Assembly: GCA_009377865.1 (NCBI GenBank)
Contig: WHTH01000021.1
Location: 1 to 60,063, forward strand
Source: Pseudonocardiaceae bacterium
GTDB taxonomy: Bacteria; Actinomycetota; Actinomycetes; Mycobacteriales; Pseudonocardiaceae
DNA length: 60,063 nucleotides
Reading direction: 5' to 3'
The position numbers and the translations under genes are program-made. Within the stretch, counting starts at the first letter, position 1. Each line of letters opens with the position of its first letter. Of this stretch, positions 1 to 12,376 are shown piece by piece. The notes under the pieces are model-generated. The model was not told the origin of the DNA, ran no database searches, and was given only the letters and a program-made list of their open reading frames with translations.

Positions 1-3339
<3,339 letters not shown>

Positions 3340-3347
<8 letters not shown>

Positions 3348-4806
3348 CCCGAAGGGCTTTCTCACTCATCCCCGGGAGATGGCCCGTCGGCGGCCGGTGA
3401 GCGATCGCCTGTCCGACTGGCGCGAGGTCTATCCCGGGGACTCGGTCGGCCGAAACCTGCTGCCGATCATCACCGAGCAGGCGGGTCGCTGTATGGACTG
3501 CGGCATCCCGTTCTGCCACCAGGGCTGCCCGCTGGGCAACCTCATCCCGGAGTGGAACGACCTGGTCTGGCGACAGGACTGGGCCGATGCGATCGAGCGG
3601 CTGCACGCCACGAACAACTTCCCCGAGTTCACCGGGACGCTGTGCCCCGCGCCGTGCGAGACCGCGTGCGTGCTGGCGATCAACGACGACGCCGTGACGA
3701 TCAAGCAGATCGAGCTGCAGATCATCGACCGCGCCTGGGAGGAGGGCTGGGTGACTCCCCAGCCCCCGGTCACCAAGACCGGCCAGAAGGTCGCGGTGGT
3801 GGGATCAGGGCCGGCCGGGCTGGCCGCGGCGCAGCAGCTGACCCGGGTCGGGCACGACGTCGTGGTCTACGAGCGAGCCGACCGGATCGGCGGCCTGCTG
3901 CGCTACGGGATCCCCGCGTTCAAGATGGAGAAGCACCGGCTGGACCGGCGGCTCGACCAGATGCGCGCGGAGGGCACCGAGTTCCGGGCCGGCGTCGACG
4001 TCGGGACCGACGTCACCGCCGAGCAGCTGCGCGAGTCCTGCGACGCCGTCGTGCTGGCCGGCGGCGCCACGGTGTCGCGCGACCTGCAGATCCCCGGCCG
4101 CGAGCTCGAAGGCGTCTACCAGGCGATGGAGTACCTGCCCCCGGCCAACCGGGTGCAGGAGGGCGACCTGGAGCGCTCACCGATCCACGCGCAGCGCCAC
4201 AACGTCGTCATCATCGGCGGCGGTGACACCGGCGCCGATTGCCTGGGCACCGCCCACCGGCAGGGCGCTAAGTCGGTGACCCAGCTCGAGATCATGCCGA
4301 CCCCGCCCGAGCACCGCCCCGCCCACCAGCCGTGGCCCACCTACCCGATGGTCTACCGGGTGTCTGCGGCCCACGAGGAGGGTGGCGAGCGGCTGTACTC
4401 GGTGAGCACCACCCGGTTCCTCGGCGACTCCGACGGCAAACTGCGCGCCCTCGAGGTGGTCCAGGTGCGCTCCGAGCAGGGCCGGTTCGAACCCGTCGAG
4501 GGCACCGAGCAGGAGCTGCCCTGCGAGCTGGTGCTGCTGTCGATGGGCTTCGTCGGGCCGGAGCGCGGCCCGCTGCTCGACGGGCTCGGCGTGGAGCTCG
4601 ACGAGCGCAGCAACGTCGCGCGGGACGCCACCTACATGACCAACGTGGACGGGGTGTTCTCCACCGGTGACATGGGCCGGGGGCAGTCGCTGATCGTGTG
4701 GGCGATCTCGGAGGGCAGGGCCGCAGCCTCGGGTGTCGACCGCTACCTCACCGGCCGCGACGTGCTGCCGCGCCCAATCGCCCCCACCGACCGCCCCATC
4801 GCGTGA
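3340..4806 (+). CDS. gltD: Glutamate synthase small subunit (NADPH-dependent)
   Basis: GltD (488 aa) passes electrons from NADPH to the large subunit. The N-terminus carries the 4Fe-4S cysteines ([13 protein letters not shown] and CPAPCETAC), followed by an FAD dinucleotide fold ([17 protein letters not shown] near residue 150) and an NADPH fold ([14 protein letters not shown] near residue 290). The length is normal for the family. The ATG lies inside the end of gltB (8-base overlap). It is convergent with the SDR gene downstream, with a hairpin between the two stops. Confidence 0.97.
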
Positions 4807-4833
4807 ACCGCCCGAACGCCGTGGCGCCCGACC

Positions 4834-4886
4834 GCCGTGAAGGGCACCTGCACGGCGCCGGACGCAGTGAAGGTGCCCTTCACGGC
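4834..4886. repeat. Palindromic hairpin repeat between convergent genes, copy 1 (bidirectional terminator candidate)
   Basis: Perfect 16-base arms (gccgtgaagggcacct at 4834-4849 and its reverse complement at 4871-4886) flank a 21-base loop that contains gcgcc. It lies between the stop of gltD and the stop of the convergent SDR gene. There is no T-run, as is usual for actinobacterial terminators. A second member of the same family lies at 50777-50829, again between convergent genes. Confidence 0.75.
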
Positions 4887-4902
4887 CGCTGCGAGAGCCG
4901 GG

Positions 4903-5664
4903 TCAGCTGGTGAGCAGCCCGCCCTCGACGGGCAGCGTCGTGCCGGTGATGTAGGCGGCGGCGTCACCGGCGAGGAAGACGACGGCGGCGGCGAGCTCCT
5001 CCGGGTCGCCGACCCGGCCGACCAGCACCCTGCCGAGCTGCTCGTCGAGGTAGCCCGCCGGGTACTGCGCGGTCATCGCGGAATGGAAGAAACCCGGTGC
5101 CAGCGCGTTGACCCGGATGCCCTTGCGGCCGGTCCACTGCGCGGCGAGGTCACGGGTCAGGCCGAGCAGTCCGGCCTTGCTCGCCGCGTACGCCGCCTGC
5201 GGCAGGCCGGCGGTGGTCAGCCCGAGCACACTGCTGACGTTGATGATCGAGCTGCCGGGCTGCATCACCCGCCCGCACGCCTGAGCCATCCAGTAACAGC
5301 CGTTGAGGTTGACGTCGATGACCTGGCGGAACTGCTCGGGCGTCTCCCGCGTGGCGGGATGGGCCGTGCCGATGCCTGCATTGTTGACCAGCACGTCGAC
5401 CCGGCCGAACTCCGCCATCGCCGCGTCCACGAGCGCCTGGCAGTCCTCGGGGCGGCTGACATCGGTCCGCACGCCCAGTGCCCGCCGGCCCGCCTGCTCG
5501 ACCACCGCGCGGGTGGCGGCCAGCCGGTCCTCGCGCCGGGCAGCCAGCGTGACGTCGGCTCCGGCCTCGGCCAGCGCCTTGGCGAAGTGCACCCCGATCC
5601 CCGACGACGCACCGGTCACGATGGCCACGCGATCGTCGAGTCGGAACCTGTCCAGCACGGTCAT
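4903..5664 (-). CDS. SDR family NAD(P)-dependent oxidoreductase
   Basis: A classical short-chain dehydrogenase/reductase of 253 aa. It has the cofactor motif TGASSGIG near the N-terminus, the NNAG motif (LVNNAGIG), a catalytic serine (INVSSV), and the YxxxK pair in AYAASKAGLLGL. The C-terminal TGTTLPVEGG is typical of the family. I chose the ATG at 5664 (MTVLDRF) over an upstream in-frame ATG at 5700 because GGAGG sits 8 bases before it. The substrate cannot be predicted. The nearest gene upstream is the divergent vapB promoter region. Confidence 0.9.
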   Translation of the reverse strand: MTVLDRFRLDDRVAIVTGASSGIGVHFAKALAEAGADVTLAARREDRLAATRAVVEQAGRRALGVRTDVSRPEDCQALVDAAMAEFGRVDVLVNNAGIGTAHPATRETPEQFRQVIDVNLNGCYWMAQACGRVMQPGSSIINVSSVLGLTTAGLPQAAYAASKAGLLGLTRDLAAQWTGRKGIRVNALAPGFFHSAMTAQYPAGYLDEQLGRVLVGRVGDPEELAAAVVFLAGDAAAYITGTTLPVEGGLLTS

Positions 5665-5730
5665 CGCAGCGCGCCTCCGTCGTCCGGTCATCCCTCGCAC
5701 CTGACACTAACCCGTGACGGGTGCTGGCTC

Positions 5731-5767
5731 ATGACACATCACCATCCAGACCGGTATGCTGATATGC
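5731..5767 (+). promoter_or_regulatory. vapB promoter, leaderless
   Basis: A -35-like ATGACA at 5731-5736 and a -10-like TATGCT at 5755-5760 are separated by 18 bases. The -10 ends 7 bases before the ATG at 5768, so the transcript would start at or next to the start codon. The ATATGCAT stretch over the -10 is palindromic and could be the antitoxin operator (inference). Confidence 0.5.
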
Positions 5768-6016
5768 ATGAGGACAACCATCAATCTGCCCGACGGCCTG
5801 GTGGCGCACGCGAAGGAGCACGCCGCCTCGAGCGGCCGCACCTTCACGAGCCTGGTCGAGGAGGGGTTGCGAGTCCTACTCGAGCAACAGCGCCACGAGG
5901 CGGACGCCCAGCCGGAGCCGCTGCCGGCCTACGGTGACCCGTCCGGCCGCGTGCTGATCGACCTCGCCGACCGCGAGGCCGTGTGGGCGGTCCTCGACGA
6001 GGGCCCGCAGCGGTGA
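5768..6016 (+). CDS. vapB: VapB-type antitoxin (ribbon-helix-helix)
   Basis: This 82-aa protein opens with a ribbon-helix-helix strand (MRTTINLPDGLVAHAKEHA), followed by GRTFTSLVEEGLRVLLEQQ. An acidic C-terminal tail would bind the toxin. The in-frame ATG at 5756 is rejected because it lies in the -10 element. The stop codon overlaps the GTG start of the downstream PIN-domain toxin by 4 bases (GTGA), which is classic toxin-antitoxin coupling. It is expected to bind VapC and repress its own promoter. Confidence 0.85.
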   Translation: MRTTINLPDGLVAHAKEHAASSGRTFTSLVEEGLRVLLEQQRHEADAQPEPLPAYGDPSGRVLIDLADREAVWAVLDEGPQR

Positions 6017-6552
6017 TCCTGCCCGACGTGAACGTCCTGGTGTACGCCTTCCGCCGGGAGGCCGAGCACCACGCGCGGTACGCGAAGTGGCTGGCTGGTG
6101 TCATCGCCGGGGCCGACGAACTCGCACTCCACGACGTGGTGCTCGCCAGCATGGCGCGCATCGTCACCAACCCGAGGATCTTCGCAGATCCGGCCCCGAT
6201 GTCTGCCACGCTGGACTTCCTCGGCCGGGTGCGTGCCGCGCGGCGAGCGCGGTGGCTTCCGTCGGGCAGCGCGGCCTGGGATGAGCTGGATCAGCTGACG
6301 CGGCAGGATCGCGGCATCCGAGGCAACCTCGTGCCCGACGCGCACCTGGCGGCGCTCGCACTCGCGCACGGCTGCCGCATCGCAACGGCAGACCGCGGCT
6401 TCGCCCGGTTCCCAGGGCTGACCTGCTTCGACCCGGCCGCACCGCACGACGCCATCGGCCGGTTGGGGGCGATCCAAGGCCGCACGGCACTCGGGCCTGA
6501 CAGCGCTACCGCCGAGGATCTGGTCCGCGAGGACCGGGAGCGATCTCGGTGA
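6013..6552 (+). CDS. vapC: VapC-type PIN-domain ribonuclease toxin
   Basis: A PIN-domain toxin of 179 aa, a family of Mg-dependent RNases that usually cut tRNA or rRNA. The first acidic residue is in ILPDVNVLVYAFR, the central helix segment is LHDVVLASMARIVTNPRIF, and later acidic residues sit in NLVPDAHLAALALAHGCRIATADRGFARF. The start is the GTG at 6013, overlapping the vapB stop. An upstream in-frame ATG at 5983 would run deep into vapB and is unlikely. The C-terminus extends about 30 residues past the usual PIN fold. Confidence 0.88.
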   Translation: MILPDVNVLVYAFRREAEHHARYAKWLAGVIAGADELALHDVVLASMARIVTNPRIFADPAPMSATLDFLGRVRAARRARWLPSGSAAWDELDQLTRQDRGIRGNLVPDAHLAALALAHGCRIATADRGFARFPGLTCFDPAAPHDAIGRLGAIQGRTALGPDSATAEDLVREDRERSR

Positions 6553-6564
6553 GTCGGTCGCTCG

Positions 6565-6681
6565 TCATCGACGCATCGGTGGCTGGCGGGTGATCTCTGC
6601 TATTCGGTCGAAGTCCTCGTCGTTGTGCCACACGGTGAATCCGGCGTGCTCGGCGGCGGCGGCGATCGGCAGTCCGGGATC
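6565..6681 (-). pseudogene. C-terminal remnant of a second PIN-domain toxin
   Basis: The last 38 codons read DPGLPIAAAAEHAG, then FTVWHNDEDFDRIAEITRQP and a stop. This matches the end of a PIN domain: conserved D at the start, and ND-DFD-I near the C-terminus. The frame upstream loses all similarity and runs into the oppositely phased TetR gene region, so the N-terminal part is gone. It lies tail to tail with vapC. Confidence 0.6.
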
Positions 6682-6709
6682 TTCAGCGCGCCCTGCACAC
6701 CCCGCGCGG

Positions 6710-7330
6710 TCAGGCTGGCCCGCCCTGGGCAACGGGCGAGCGGGCTGCGGCGAGGGCGCCGTGTGCCATGCCGTGCAGCACCCGGCCCATCGCGTCCCGA
6801 TCGACCGCGCGGGCGCTGTACGGGGTGGAGTTGAGCAGCCCGAAGGTGGCGTGCGTGGCGGCACGCAGCGTGGCGGCCGGGACGTCGGGGGACAGCTGCG
6901 CGAGCACTCCCACCCACTGCTCCACGTAGCCGCGCTGCAACCGGCGGACGGTGTGACGGTCGGCCTCGGGCACGTTGCCCAGTTCCCGGTCGTGCACGGT
7001 GATCAGTGCGGGCTCGGACAGCGCGAACTCGATGTGGCCGCGGATCAGCGCATCGAGTGCGGCAGCGGGGTCGGCAGCGGCCTCGACCCGCTCCCGGCCA
7101 CCGGCCAGCAGCCGCTCGCTGACGCCGATGAGCATCCGGGCGAGCACCGAGTCCTTGCCGGCGAAGTGCCGGTAGAGCCCCGGCCCGGAGATGCCGACGG
7201 CTCGGCCGATGTCCTCGATGGAGACCCCGTGGAAGCTGCGGTCGGCGAACAGCACGGCGGCGGCGTCGAGGATCTCCGCAGGGCGTGACGACGAGCGCTG
7301 TGCCCGGACCGGTGCCGCCATGCCAGGCAT
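6710..7330 (-). CDS. TetR family regulator of the acyl-CoA carboxylase operon
   Basis: A 206-aa protein with an N-terminal TetR helix-turn-helix (EILDAAAVLFADRSFHGVSIEDIGRAVGISGPGLYRHFAGKD, shown here only as the region near residues 18-60) and an alpha-helical ligand domain. It is divergent from an accD-accA-fadE operon. The same arrangement (a TetR gene beside accA1, accD1 and fadE19) is known in mycobacteria at Rv2500c-Rv2506, so repression of branched-chain acyl-CoA catabolism is likely, with an acyl-CoA as the probable inducer (inference). An alternative ATG lies at 7321. Neither start has a clear Shine-Dalgarno sequence. Confidence 0.88.
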   Translation of the reverse strand: MPGMAAPVRAQRSSSRPAEILDAAAVLFADRSFHGVSIEDIGRAVGISGPGLYRHFAGKDSVLARMLIGVSERLLAGGRERVEAAADPAAALDALIRGHIEFALSEPALITVHDRELGNVPEADRHTVRRLQRGYVEQWVGVLAQLSPDVPAATLRAATHATFGLLNSTPYSARAVDRDAMGRVLHGMAHGALAAARSPVAQGGPA

Positions 7331-7343
7331 GCTAGACGAGGTA

Positions 7344-7389
7344 GTTAATGAGCGCTAACATCGACGTATCGGAGTTAGTGAGCGTTAAC
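7344..7389. promoter_or_regulatory. Two tandem TetR operator boxes
   Basis: Two 16-base boxes, GTTAATGAGCGCTAAC (7344-7359) and GTTAGTGAGCGTTAAC (7374-7389), differ at only two positions and start exactly 30 bases apart, about three helical turns. Each is an imperfect inverted repeat of GTTA-N8-TAAC. They fill the gap between the divergent TetR gene and accD, as expected for a shared repressor site. Confidence 0.75.
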
Positions 7390-7399
7390 CGGAGCAGCG

Positions 7400-9013
7400 A
7401 TGGACGCACCAGCATTGGGCAGCAGTTGCGACCCGGGTAGTGAGTCCTACCGGCGCAACGCCGACGGGCATGCGGCGCTGGTCGAGCAGCTGCACAAGCA
7501 CCTCGCCGCGGCCCGGATCGGTGGGCCCGAGAAGGCACGCGCCCGGCACGTCGAGCGCGGCAAGCTGTTGCCCCGCGACCGGGTCGACTCGCTGCTCGAT
7601 CCGGGATCGCCGTTCCTCGAGCTGTCCCCGCTGGCCGCGCACGAGCTCTACGACGGCGAGGCACCCGGCGCCGGGATCATCACCGGTATCGGGCGGATCT
7701 CCGGGCGGGAGTGCGTCGTCGTCGCCAACGACGCCACCGTCAAGGGCGGCACCTACTACCCGATTACGGTCAAGAAGCACCTGCGGGCGCTGGAGGTGGC
7801 GCTGCACAACCACCTACCGTGCGTGTACCTGGTCGACTCCGGCGGCGCCTTCCTGCCCCGGCAGGACGAGGTGTTCCCCGACCGCGAGCATTTCGGGCGT
7901 ATCTTCTACAACCAGGCCACCATGTCCGCCCGCGGCATCGCGCAGATCGCGGCGGTGCTCGGCTCCTGCACGGCCGGTGGTGCCTACGTGCCCGCGATGA
8001 GCGACGAGGCCATCATCGTGCGCGACCAGGGCACGATCTTCCTCGGTGGCCCGCCACTGGTGAAGGCCGCGACCGGCGAGGACGTCAGCGCCGAGGAACT
8101 CGGCGGTGGGGCGCTGCACTCGCGGACCTCGGGGGTCACCGACCACCTGGCCGACGACGACGCGCACGCGCTGCAACTCGTTCGCTCCATCGCCTCCACG
8201 CTCGGTCCCCGCGCGCCACGACCGTGGGAAGTGGCGCCGACCGTCGAGCCCGCGGTCGACCCTTCGCAGCTCTACGGGGTGGTGCCCACCGACTCGCGCA
8301 CGCAGTACGACGTGCGTGAGGTGATCGCGCGAATCGTCGACGGCAGCGGTTTCGCCGAGTTCAAGCGCGAGTACGGCACGACGCTGGTCACCGGGTTCGC
8401 CCGGATCCACGGCCACCCGGTCGGCATCGTCGCCAACAACGGGATCCTGTTCTCCGAGTCGGCACTGAAGGGCGCGCACTTCATCGAGCTGTGCGACCAG
8501 CGGTCGATCCCGCTGGTGTACCTACAGAACATCTCCGGGTTCATGGTGGGTCGCGAGTACGAGGCCGGCGGGATCGCCAAGCACGGCGCGAAGATGGTCA
8601 CCGCGACGGCCTGCGCGCGGGTGCCCAAGTTCACCGTCGTCATCGGCGGCTCGTTCGGCGCCGGCAACTACTCGATGTGCGGGCGGGCCTACTCCCCCCG
8701 CTTCCTGTGGATGTGGCCCAACGCCCGGATCTCGGTCATGGGCGGCGAGCAGGCCGCGGCCGTGCTCGCCACGGTGCGCCGCGACCAGTTCGAGGCCCGC
8801 GGCCAGGAATGGTCGGCCGACGAGGAGGGCGAGTACACCCGGCCGATCCGCGCGCAGTACGAGGAGCAGGGTAACCCGTACTACGCCACCGCGCGGCTGT
8901 GGGACGACGGCGTGATCGACCCCGCCGACACCCGCATGGTGCTGGGGCTGGGCCTGTCCGCAGCAGCCAACGCGCCGCTCGACCCCGTCCGCTACGGCAT
9001 CTTCCGGATGTAG
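7400..9013 (+). CDS. accD1: Acyl-CoA carboxylase carboxyltransferase subunit (methylcrotonyl-CoA type)
   Basis: The 537-aa carboxyltransferase moves CO2 from carboxybiotin to an acyl-CoA. The N-terminal half has the acyl-CoA region ([29 protein letters not shown], residues about 140-170) typical of methylcrotonyl/geranyl-CoA carboxylase beta chains rather than propionyl-CoA AccD5. The C-terminal half has the carboxybiotin motif ([16 protein letters not shown] and [10 protein letters not shown]). It is the first gene of the operon, with its ATG just after the operator boxes and GGAG upstream. Gene order with the next two genes matches the leucine-degradation set (liuB-liuD-liuA; accD1-accA1-fadE19). 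Confidence 0.9.
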   Translation: MDAPALGSSCDPGSESYRRNADGHAALVEQLHKHLAAARIGGPEKARARHVERGKLLPRDRVDSLLDPGSPFLELSPLAAHELYDGEAPGAGIITGIGRISGRECVVVANDATVKGGTYYPITVKKHLRALEVALHNHLPCVYLVDSGGAFLPRQDEVFPDREHFGRIFYNQATMSARGIAQIAAVLGSCTAGGAYVPAMSDEAIIVRDQGTIFLGGPPLVKAATGEDVSAEELGGGALHSRTSGVTDHLADDDAHALQLVRSIASTLGPRAPRPWEVAPTVEPAVDPSQLYGVVPTDSRTQYDVREVIARIVDGSGFAEFKREYGTTLVTGFARIHGHPVGIVANNGILFSESALKGAHFIELCDQRSIPLVYLQNISGFMVGREYEAGGIAKHGAKMVTATACARVPKFTVVIGGSFGAGNYSMCGRAYSPRFLWMWPNARISVMGGEQAAAVLATVRRDQFEARGQEWSADEEGEYTRPIRAQYEEQGNPYYATARLWDDGVIDPADTRMVLGLGLSAAANAPLDPVRYGIFRM

Positions 9014-9015
9014 GA

Positions 9016-11010
9016 ATGTTCGACACCGTCCTGATCGCCAACCGCGGCGAGATCGCCGTCCGGGTCATCCGCACGCTGCGGTTACTGGGCATCCGCTCGG
9101 TCGCCGTCTACAGCGACGCCGACGCTGGCGCGCGGCACGTGCGCGAGGCCGACGTCGCAGTCCACATCGGACCCACCACTGCGGCGGAGAGCTACCTGTC
9201 GATCGAGCGGACCATCGACGCGGCACGCGGCGCCGGGGCGCAGGCCGTGCACCCCGGTTACGGTTTCCTCGCCGAGAACGCCGGGTTCGCCCGCGCCTGC
9301 GCCGAGGCCGGTCTCGTCTTCGTGGGCCCGCCGCCCGAGGCCATCGAGGCGATGGGCGACAAGATCCGCGCCAAGCAGACCGTCGCCTCGGCGGGGGTCC
9401 CCGTGGTGCCGGGTCGCAGCGAACCCGGGCTGACCGACGGCGACCTTGACGCGGCCGCCGGCGAGATCGGGTTCCCGGTGCTGCTCAAGCCGTCGGCCGG
9501 CGGCGGTGGCAAGGGGATGCGGCGAGTCGACATCCCCGGCGCGGTGCGCGACGCGATCAGCGGCGCCCGCCGCGAGGCCCGCGCCGCGTTCGGCGACGAC
9601 ACGCTGCTCATCGAACGGTTCGTGGCCGATCCACGCCACATCGAGATCCAGGTCATCGCGGACACCCACGGCGCGGTCGTGCACCTCGGCGAGCGCGAGT
9701 GCAGCCTGCAACGGCGCCACCAGAAGATCGTCGAGGAGGCGCCGTCGGCGCTGCTCGACCGCGAGGTACGCGAGCGGATGGGCAGCGCTGCGGTCGAGGC
9801 GGTCCGCGCCGTCGGCTACACCGGCGCCGGGACCGTCGAGTTCATCGTGTCCGCCGCATCGCCGGAGCAGTTCTTCTTCATGGAGTGCAACACCCGGCTG
9901 CAGGTCGAGCACCCGGTCACCGAGCTGGTCACCGGTCTCGATCTGGTCGAGCTGCAGCTACGGGTCGCCGCCGGGGAGGCGCTGGGGTTGCGGCAGCAGG
10001 ACGTGGCGCTGCACGGCCACGCCGTCGAGGCCCGCATCTACGCCGAAACGGTATCCCTCAAACCTGGTGCGCGCGGTTTCCTGCCCACAGGTGGCCGGGT
10101 GCTCGCGCTGTCCGAGCCCGAGGGCCCCGGGATCCGGGTCGACTCCGGGCTGGCCGAGGGCACCGAGGTCGGCAGCGCCTACGACCCGATGCTCGCCAAG
10201 GTCATCGCGTGGGGACCCGACCGTGCCACCGCGCTGCGGCGGCTCGACGGCGCGCTCGCCCGAACCACCGTGCTCGGCGTCGTCACCAACACCGCTTTCC
10301 TGCGCGCGCTGCTGCGGCACCCGGATGTCGTGGCCGGGCGGCTCGACACCGGCCTGGTCGAGCGCCACCTCGACGAGCTCGTCGACACCGTGGTACCCGA
10401 CGAGGTCTATGCCGCCGCCGCACTGGAGCGGCTGCTGGCCCTCGAACCGGCCGGGCCGATCGTCGACCCGTGGGACATCCCCGGTGGCTGGCGACTCGGC
10501 GAACCGGCGTGGACCACCTGGCGCATCGAGGCGGCAGGCCACGACGCCGTGGACGTCCGCATCCGCGGCCGCGACGCCACGGCACAGCTGGCGATCGGCG
10601 ACGGCGAGCCGGTACCCGCCGCGGTCCGGCGCAACGGGCACGACCTCGAGGTCATCCACGGACGCAGCACCAGTCACTACGCCTACGCGCGGGAGCGCGA
10701 TGTGTGCTGGCTCGCGCTCGACGGTCGCAGCTGGGCGCTGACCGAGTCCGAGCCACTGGCCGCCGCGCGCGCCGATCACTCCGGCCCCGCCGACGGCGCG
10801 CTGCGCAGCCCGATGCCCGGCACCGTCCTGACCGTCTCCGTCGCGAGCGGAGACACCGTGCTCACCGGTGCGCCGCTGCTGGTGGTCGAAGCCATGAAGA
10901 TGGAACACACCATCGCCGCACCGGCCGACGGTGTCGTCGAGCTGCAGGTCCGGACCGGGCAGCAGGTCGCCGTCGACGAGATCCTCGCGTCCGTCCACCC
11001 CCAGGAGTGA
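9016..11010 (+). CDS. accA1: Acyl-CoA carboxylase alpha subunit: biotin carboxylase plus BCCP
   Basis: A 664-aa protein that carboxylates its own biotin using ATP and bicarbonate. Its order is the biotin carboxylase N-terminal fold (MFDTVLIANRGEIAVRVIR), ATP-grasp with the glycine-rich loop KPSAGGGGKGM near residue 160, catalytic signature MECNTRLQVEHPVTE near residue 295, a middle bridging domain, and a C-terminal biotinyl domain with VEAMKMEHT (Lys is the biotin site). The ATG at 9016 lies 2 bases past the accD1 stop region, with AGGA directly before it. Longer in-frame starts lie inside accD1 and are rejected. Confidence 0.93.
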   Translation: MFDTVLIANRGEIAVRVIRTLRLLGIRSVAVYSDADAGARHVREADVAVHIGPTTAAESYLSIERTIDAARGAGAQAVHPGYGFLAENAGFARACAEAGLVFVGPPPEAIEAMGDKIRAKQTVASAGVPVVPGRSEPGLTDGDLDAAAGEIGFPVLLKPSAGGGGKGMRRVDIPGAVRDAISGARREARAAFGDDTLLIERFVADPRHIEIQVIADTHGAVVHLGERECSLQRRHQKIVEEAPSALLDREVRERMGSAAVEAVRAVGYTGAGTVEFIVSAASPEQFFFMECNTRLQVEHPVTELVTGLDLVELQLRVAAGEALGLRQQDVALHGHAVEARIYAETVSLKPGARGFLPTGGRVLALSEPEGPGIRVDSGLAEGTEVGSAYDPMLAKVIAWGPDRATALRRLDGALARTTVLGVVTNTAFLRALLRHPDVVAGRLDTGLVERHLDELVDTVVPDEVYAAAALERLLALEPAGPIVDPWDIPGGWRLGEPAWTTWRIEAAGHDAVDVRIRGRDATAQLAIGDGEPVPAAVRRNGHDLEVIHGRSTSHYAYARERDVCWLALDGRSWALTESEPLAAARADHSGPADGALRSPMPGTVLTVSVASGDTVLTGAPLLVVEAMKMEHTIAAPADGVVELQVRTGQQVAVDEILASVHPQE

Positions 11011-11015
11011 GTCCC

Positions 11016-12173
11016 ATGCTCGACCACCGGCTGCCCGAGGAGTACGAGGCGCTGCGCAAAACCGTCGAGGAGTTCGCCCGCGAGGAGGTCGCGCCCGTCA
11101 TCGGCGACCTCTACCAGCGGGAGGAGTTCCCCTACGAGCTCGTCGCGCAGATGGGACGGATGGGACTGTTCGGCCTGCCGTTCCCGGAGGACTACGACGG
11201 GATGGGCGGCGACCACTTCGCGCTGTGCCTTGCCCTGGAGCAGCTCGCCCGGGTCGACTCCTCGGTGGCGATCACTCTCGAAGCCGGGGTGTCGCTGGGC
11301 GCGATGCCGGTGTTCCGGTTCGGCACCGAGGAGCAGCGCCGGGAGTGGCTGCCGTCGCTGTGCCGCGGCGAGCGCCTCGCGGCCTTCGGCCTCACCGAGC
11401 CGGGTGGGGGTTCGGACGCCGGTGCAACCCGCACCACCGCGAAGGTCGACGGTGGCGACTGGGTGATCAACGGGTCCAAGGCGTTCATCACCAACGCGGG
11501 CACCGACATCACCTCGCTGGTCACGATCACCGCGGTGACCGGGCAGGCCGAGAGCGGCCGCAAGGAGATCTCCGCGATCCTCGTCCCGGTCGGCACGCCC
11601 GGCTTCACCGTCGCTCCGAAGTACTCGAAGGTGGGCTGGAACGCCTCGGACACCCGCGAACTGTCGTTGCACGACTGCCGCGTGCCGGAGGCCAACCTGC
11701 TCGGTGAGCTGGGCCGTGGCTACGCGCAGTTCCTGCAGATCCTCGATGAGGGCCGCATCGCGATCGCCGCGCTCGGTGTCGGGCTGGCGCAGGGCTGCAT
11801 CGACGAGTGCCTGCGATACGCCCGCGACCGGGAGACGTTCGGCCACCCGATCGGGCACTACCAGGCGATCCAGTTCAAGATCGCCGACATGGCGGCGCGG
11901 GTGCACACCGCGCGGCTGGCCTACCACGACGCCGCCAGCAGGCTGCTGCGTGGCGAGCCGTTCAAGAAGGAGGCGGCGATCGCGAAACTGGTCTCCTCGA
12001 ACGCGGCGATGGACAACGCCCGCGACGCCACCCAGATCTTCGGCGGCTACGGGTTCATGAACGAGTTCCCGGTCGGGCGCTTCTACCGCGACGCCAAGAT
12101 CCTCGAGATCGGCGAGGGCACCTCCGAGGTGCAGCGGATGCTCATCGCCCGCGAGCTCGGCGTGACGGCCTGA
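11016..12173 (+). CDS. fadE19: Acyl-CoA dehydrogenase (isovaleryl-/short branched-chain type)
   Basis: A 385-aa FAD enzyme that introduces the alpha-beta double bond in short acyl-CoAs. Signatures are AFGLTEPGGGSDAGATRTTA near residue 125, the FAD/ETF segment near residue 340 (QIFGGYGFMNEFPVGRFYRD), and the C-terminal EIGEGTSEVQRMLIARELG. The ATG at 11016 is 6 bases after the accA1 stop, with CAGGAG upstream across the stop, so it belongs to the same operon. Together the operon could run isovaleryl-CoA to methylcrotonyl-CoA to methylglutaconyl-CoA. Exact chain specificity is inferred from context only. Confidence 0.9.
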   Translation: MLDHRLPEEYEALRKTVEEFAREEVAPVIGDLYQREEFPYELVAQMGRMGLFGLPFPEDYDGMGGDHFALCLALEQLARVDSSVAITLEAGVSLGAMPVFRFGTEEQRREWLPSLCRGERLAAFGLTEPGGGSDAGATRTTAKVDGGDWVINGSKAFITNAGTDITSLVTITAVTGQAESGRKEISAILVPVGTPGFTVAPKYSKVGWNASDTRELSLHDCRVPEANLLGELGRGYAQFLQILDEGRIAIAALGVGLAQGCIDECLRYARDRETFGHPIGHYQAIQFKIADMAARVHTARLAYHDAASRLLRGEPFKKEAAIAKLVSSNAAMDNARDATQIFGGYGFMNEFPVGRFYRDAKILEIGEGTSEVQRMLIARELGVTA

Positions 12174-12298
12174 CCCGCTCCCAACCGCACCATGAGGGAC
12201 CTGGCGGAGGCCGGGTCTGACAGCGGGTTCTGGGATCTGGCGGACGCTCTGGTGGGCCGGGGGTGGTCGGCATGGCGTCGGTACCAGGAGAGCGTGCG

Positions 12299-12376
12299 AT
12301 GAGGTTCGGTGTGGTGATCCCGACGTTCAACGAGGCCGACTTCATCGGCGAGACGATCATAAGCCTGATGTCGCAG
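12299..12376 (+). pseudogene. Glycosyltransferase family 2, N-terminal stub
   Basis: Starting at ATG 12299 with AGGAGAG upstream, the frame reads MRFGVVIPTFNEADFIGETI and then ISLMSQT, the classic first beta-strand and helix of a GT2 glycosyltransferase. It then loses all similarity about 25 codons in. The rest of the gene is absent. The break lies just before the pglW gene, so it probably marks the left edge of the island. Confidence 0.65.

Noticed and set aside
4481-4505. ggttcgaaccc-like T-loop suggesting a tRNA
   Set aside because: It lies inside gltD with no acceptor stem or anticodon arm around it. No tRNA was found in the window.
4837-5937. 366-codon plus-strand ORF opposite the first SDR
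   Set aside because: Antisense to a well supported SDR and crossing the hairpin and vapB promoter.
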